A DNA stretch of 64,000 bases, taken from positions 31,785-95,784 of the forward strand of contig LNAC01001219.1 of assembly GCA_002007465.1 (NCBI GenBank), given 5' to 3'. This DNA comes from Ailurus styani. Lineage: Eukaryota; Chordata; Mammalia; Carnivora; Ailuridae. A model generated the notes under the pieces. It ran no database searches. It worked only from the letters and a program-made list of their open reading frames with translations, and was not told the origin of the DNA. The translations under genes and the position numbers were made by a program. Positions 61,901-64,000 of this stretch are shown piece by piece; position 1 is the stretch's first letter; each line of letters begins with the position of its first letter.

Positions 61901-62515
61901 GAGTACAGGGGCCTGTGACTTGGAGCAAGCATGCTTGGCAGCCAGCTCTGCACTTATGCTGAGGGTAGGGGGATGGAAATGATGCCCAGGCTCTTTTGTC
62001 CCCAGAGGGAGTCTCTGGAAATGCCACCTCTCACAGATGCACTCCAAGAAGAGAGCAATCTCTCCATTGTGTGCCTTTGGCATTCCTCGAAAGTGAACTC
62101 TGCCCCTGGGTTGTTTGCCTGGCATCTCTCCAGGATTAAGGAATTGCCTTCAGGGCTCTATCCCAGCCAAGCTTGCTGACCTTCAAAACTTCAGGCTTCA
62201 AGTCCTGCTGCTTGCAAAAATTAAAAAAAAAAGCCACTCTCATTTTCCCTACTGATGGCTTTAAAGTAGTATTCCCCTGTATGTTCCTTTCTCTGTTCCT
62301 CTCTACAGCACCCATGATCCTTTTCTCCCCCAAAACAACATCAAACTTCCTACCTTCCTTGATGCGGCCTCTTCTCTCCCTCTAGTTGTGGAGTTTGTTC
62401 TGTCAGTCCTCAGGTTGATTTCTTGGGCATTCAGAATGATTTCAGAGTTATCTAGTTGTGTTTAAGACATGAGATGAGGCTAGGGTTTTCCTACTACACC
62501 TCCATTTTAACTCCC
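58801..62515 (-). mobile_element. L1 5' half with long repetitive 5' UTR, antisense (element E)
   Basis: Right to left: long 5' UTR (about 62515-60480), ORF1 (about 60450-59300), start of ORF2 (to 58801). The reverse frame 58939-59160 has L-S-R-I-E-H-R-L-G-H, a decayed endonuclease block. The 5' UTR right end is similar to the one at 34841-35900. It lacks RT and the 3' end. The UTR contains imperfect repeats of a unit with 'ctagtcttctgggg'. Confidence 0.85.
58909..58943. repeat. (TTA)n microsatellite
   Basis: About 12 perfect ATT/TTA units inside L1 element E. Confidence 0.95.
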
Positions 62516-63212
62516 ATCATCACATTTTTACACATTGGTAATGAAGAAACATAAAGAAAAATTAAGAAAACATACCTATTTAGAACTACACCAAAAATAA
62601 TAAAATGCTTAGGAAGGAACTTATCAAAAAAGTGAAAGACCTGTACTCTGAATAATATAGAACATTGATGAAAGAAATTGAAACCAACACAAATAAATGG
62701 AAAGATATTCCATGCTCATAGGCTGAGACAACAAACATTATTAAAATGTCCATACAACAAAATTAGCCTACACATTTAGTGCAACTCCTATCAACACACC
62801 TGTAGCATTTTCCACAAAATTAGGAAAAACAATTCTATGGAACCACCCTGAATAGCCATAGCAATCTTGAAAAAGGCAAACAAAGCTGGAGGTATCATTA
62901 TTCCAGATTTCATTTTAGACTACAGCGTTGTAGTAATCAAAACAATATTGTACTGGGATAAAAATAGATGCATAGATCTGTGCAACAGAATAGATAATGC
63001 AGAACTAACCCACATTACATGGTAAATTAATCTTTGACAAATGAGGAAGTAATATCCAATTGGAAAAAGTCAGTCTTTTTAGCAAATAATGTTGAGAAAA
63101 TTGGTCAGCTACATGCAAAATGATGGAATATGACCACTCTCTTGCACCATACACAAAAATAAACTCAAAATGGATTAAGGACCTAAATATAAGACCTGAA
63201 ACCATAAAAAAT
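62516..63212 (+). mobile_element. L1 ORF2 3' part, sense fragment
   Basis: 'ataaaatgcttaggaaggaa', 'aatggaaagatattccatgc', 'atattgtactgggataaaaa' and 'gacctgaaaccataaaaaat' follow the L1 ORF2 C-terminal region. Frame-broken. Confidence 0.88.
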
Positions 63213-63215
63213 ACA

Positions 63216-64000
63216 AGAAGAATTCTGAACACCTACAAATTCTACCGGAGATCGAAGAGAAGAAGAGCAGCAAGTCTAGGAACAGAAAATCGACCACTTT
63301 CTGGAAGGTAGGACGTGCGGAGAAGTGAATCTGCGGCGACGGGAAGATAGACCCCGGGGGGAGGGGCCGGCTGCCGGCAAGGGAGCGAGCAGCGGAGCAC
63401 AGACTCGGAACTGTGAGAAGTCGGCTCCACTGAGGGACGTCGCCCCAGAGACCAAGCGGGGGGTGAAGCCCCTGCAGGGACAGTGTGGTCTCAGGACCCA
63501 CGGGGACACAAAAAGACCTGGGGTGTCTGAGCGCGACCGAGCTCCCAGATCTCAGAAGCCGGCGGGAGAGACGGAGCTGAGCTGAGGTGTCTCTCAGCTC
63601 GGGGTTACCTTGGGCTGGGATCTGAAGCTCAGCCGGGCCACTGATCTGTGAGCGGGGACCCCACGGGCAGCAGACCCGGAGAGACTCACCTTCCTCCTCC
63701 GGGAGCAGCAGTGCGGGAGCGGCTGCAGGATCTGCCGGGTTTGGAGATTCTAAGCGGGGCCGCGCCAGAGATAGAGACACTCAGTCACAGGCCGGGTGAG
63801 CTCGGAGCGCGGCCGGAGACCAGGAGACGGGAGGGACTGCTTTTCTCTGAGGCGGGCTGAGGGCTGAGGCCCCAGGCTCTCGGCTCCTCCGGGTCGGAGA
63901 CTGGGAGCCGCCATTTTCAGTCCCGTCCTCCAACGAGGTACGGAAAGCGTTCAGGGAACAAAAGCTCCTGAGAGCGAACCCGAGCTGATTACTTAGCCTG
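63216..64000 (+). mobile_element. 5' UTR/promoter of a young L1, sense, running off the window
   Basis: GC-rich and CpG-rich (many cgg, gcg, cgc), unlike everything to its left. Its start 'attctgaacacctacaaatt' and 'ggaaggtaggacgtgcggag' align by eye with the 5' UTRs of elements C and D. It then continues through 'agactcggaactgtgagaag' and 'ctcagctcggggttaccttg', typical of the carnivore L1 5' UTR. This region is the internal RNA polymerase II promoter of the element. Open frames in it (for example 63175-63780 on the reverse strand) are not host genes. ORF1 and ORF2 would lie beyond 64000. Confidence 0.88.

Noticed and set aside
63175..63780. 201-codon reverse-strand frame, the longest in the window
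   Set aside because: Lies in the GC-rich 5' UTR of a young L1, where stop codons are rare by composition; no splice or domain signal.
1..64000. CRISPR arrays, bacterial operons, phage or integrated viral genes
   Set aside because: No regular spacer repeats, no prokaryotic gene density, and no retroviral LTR or gag/pol/env blocks recognised; the composition is that of a LINE/SINE-rich mammalian chromosome.

Overview
This is mammalian nuclear DNA, almost certainly from a carnivoran and most likely a mustelid (ferret, mink, marten or badger group). The main evidence is about twenty copies of the tRNA-derived CAN-SINE. The younger copies open with a 'cctgggtggctcagtgggttaaagcctctgc' type head, which I associate with mustelids (felid, canid and bear/seal variants differ), and end in (TAAA)n plus a poly-A tail. 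There is no operon structure, no bacterial or viral gene and no CRISPR. Nearly all open reading frames here are chance frames inside interspersed repeats.

The one clear gene is on the + strand in the left 15 kb: the 3' half of a butyrophilin-family gene. It is visible as a ladder of tiny phase-1 exons (21 or 27 nt, coding cytoplasmic heptad segments) at 2755-2775, 2861-2881, 3917-3937, 4277-4303, 4912-4938 and 13574-13600. A fully open B30.2/SPRY exon follows at 13825-14354, then a short 3' UTR with AATAAA at 14788. The signal peptide, IgV, IgC and transmembrane exons are not in the window and should lie upstream. An 8.6 kb intron between two alternative 'DW' exons is filled by an old antisense L1, nested SINEs, L1 3' fragments, a MER5A DNA transposon and a 60-bp assembly gap.

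15-24 kb holds old L1 remnants, a head-to-tail SINE dimer, and an unidentified stretch (19.2-20.9 kb) that may contain a decayed coding sequence. 24.2-29 kb is a nearly full-length antisense L1. 29.6-32.3 kb is mostly unique sequence, with a perfect alternating purine-pyrimidine tract and a candidate signal-peptide exon at 32113-32221.

32.3-64 kb is almost entirely L1: one antisense 5' half, two sense elements in tandem, three antisense elements in a row that keep 5' ends but lack 3' ends, one sense ORF2 fragment, and at the right edge the CpG-rich 5' UTR of a young sense L1 that runs out of the window. SINEs with clear target-site duplications date several of these. I did not find a convincing previously undescribed system. 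The most useful leads are the unnamed butyrophilin gene with its orphan exon, the candidate secreted-protein exon, the L1 array lacking 3' ends, and unusual SINE insertions (a 38-bp tail-only copy and a dimer).
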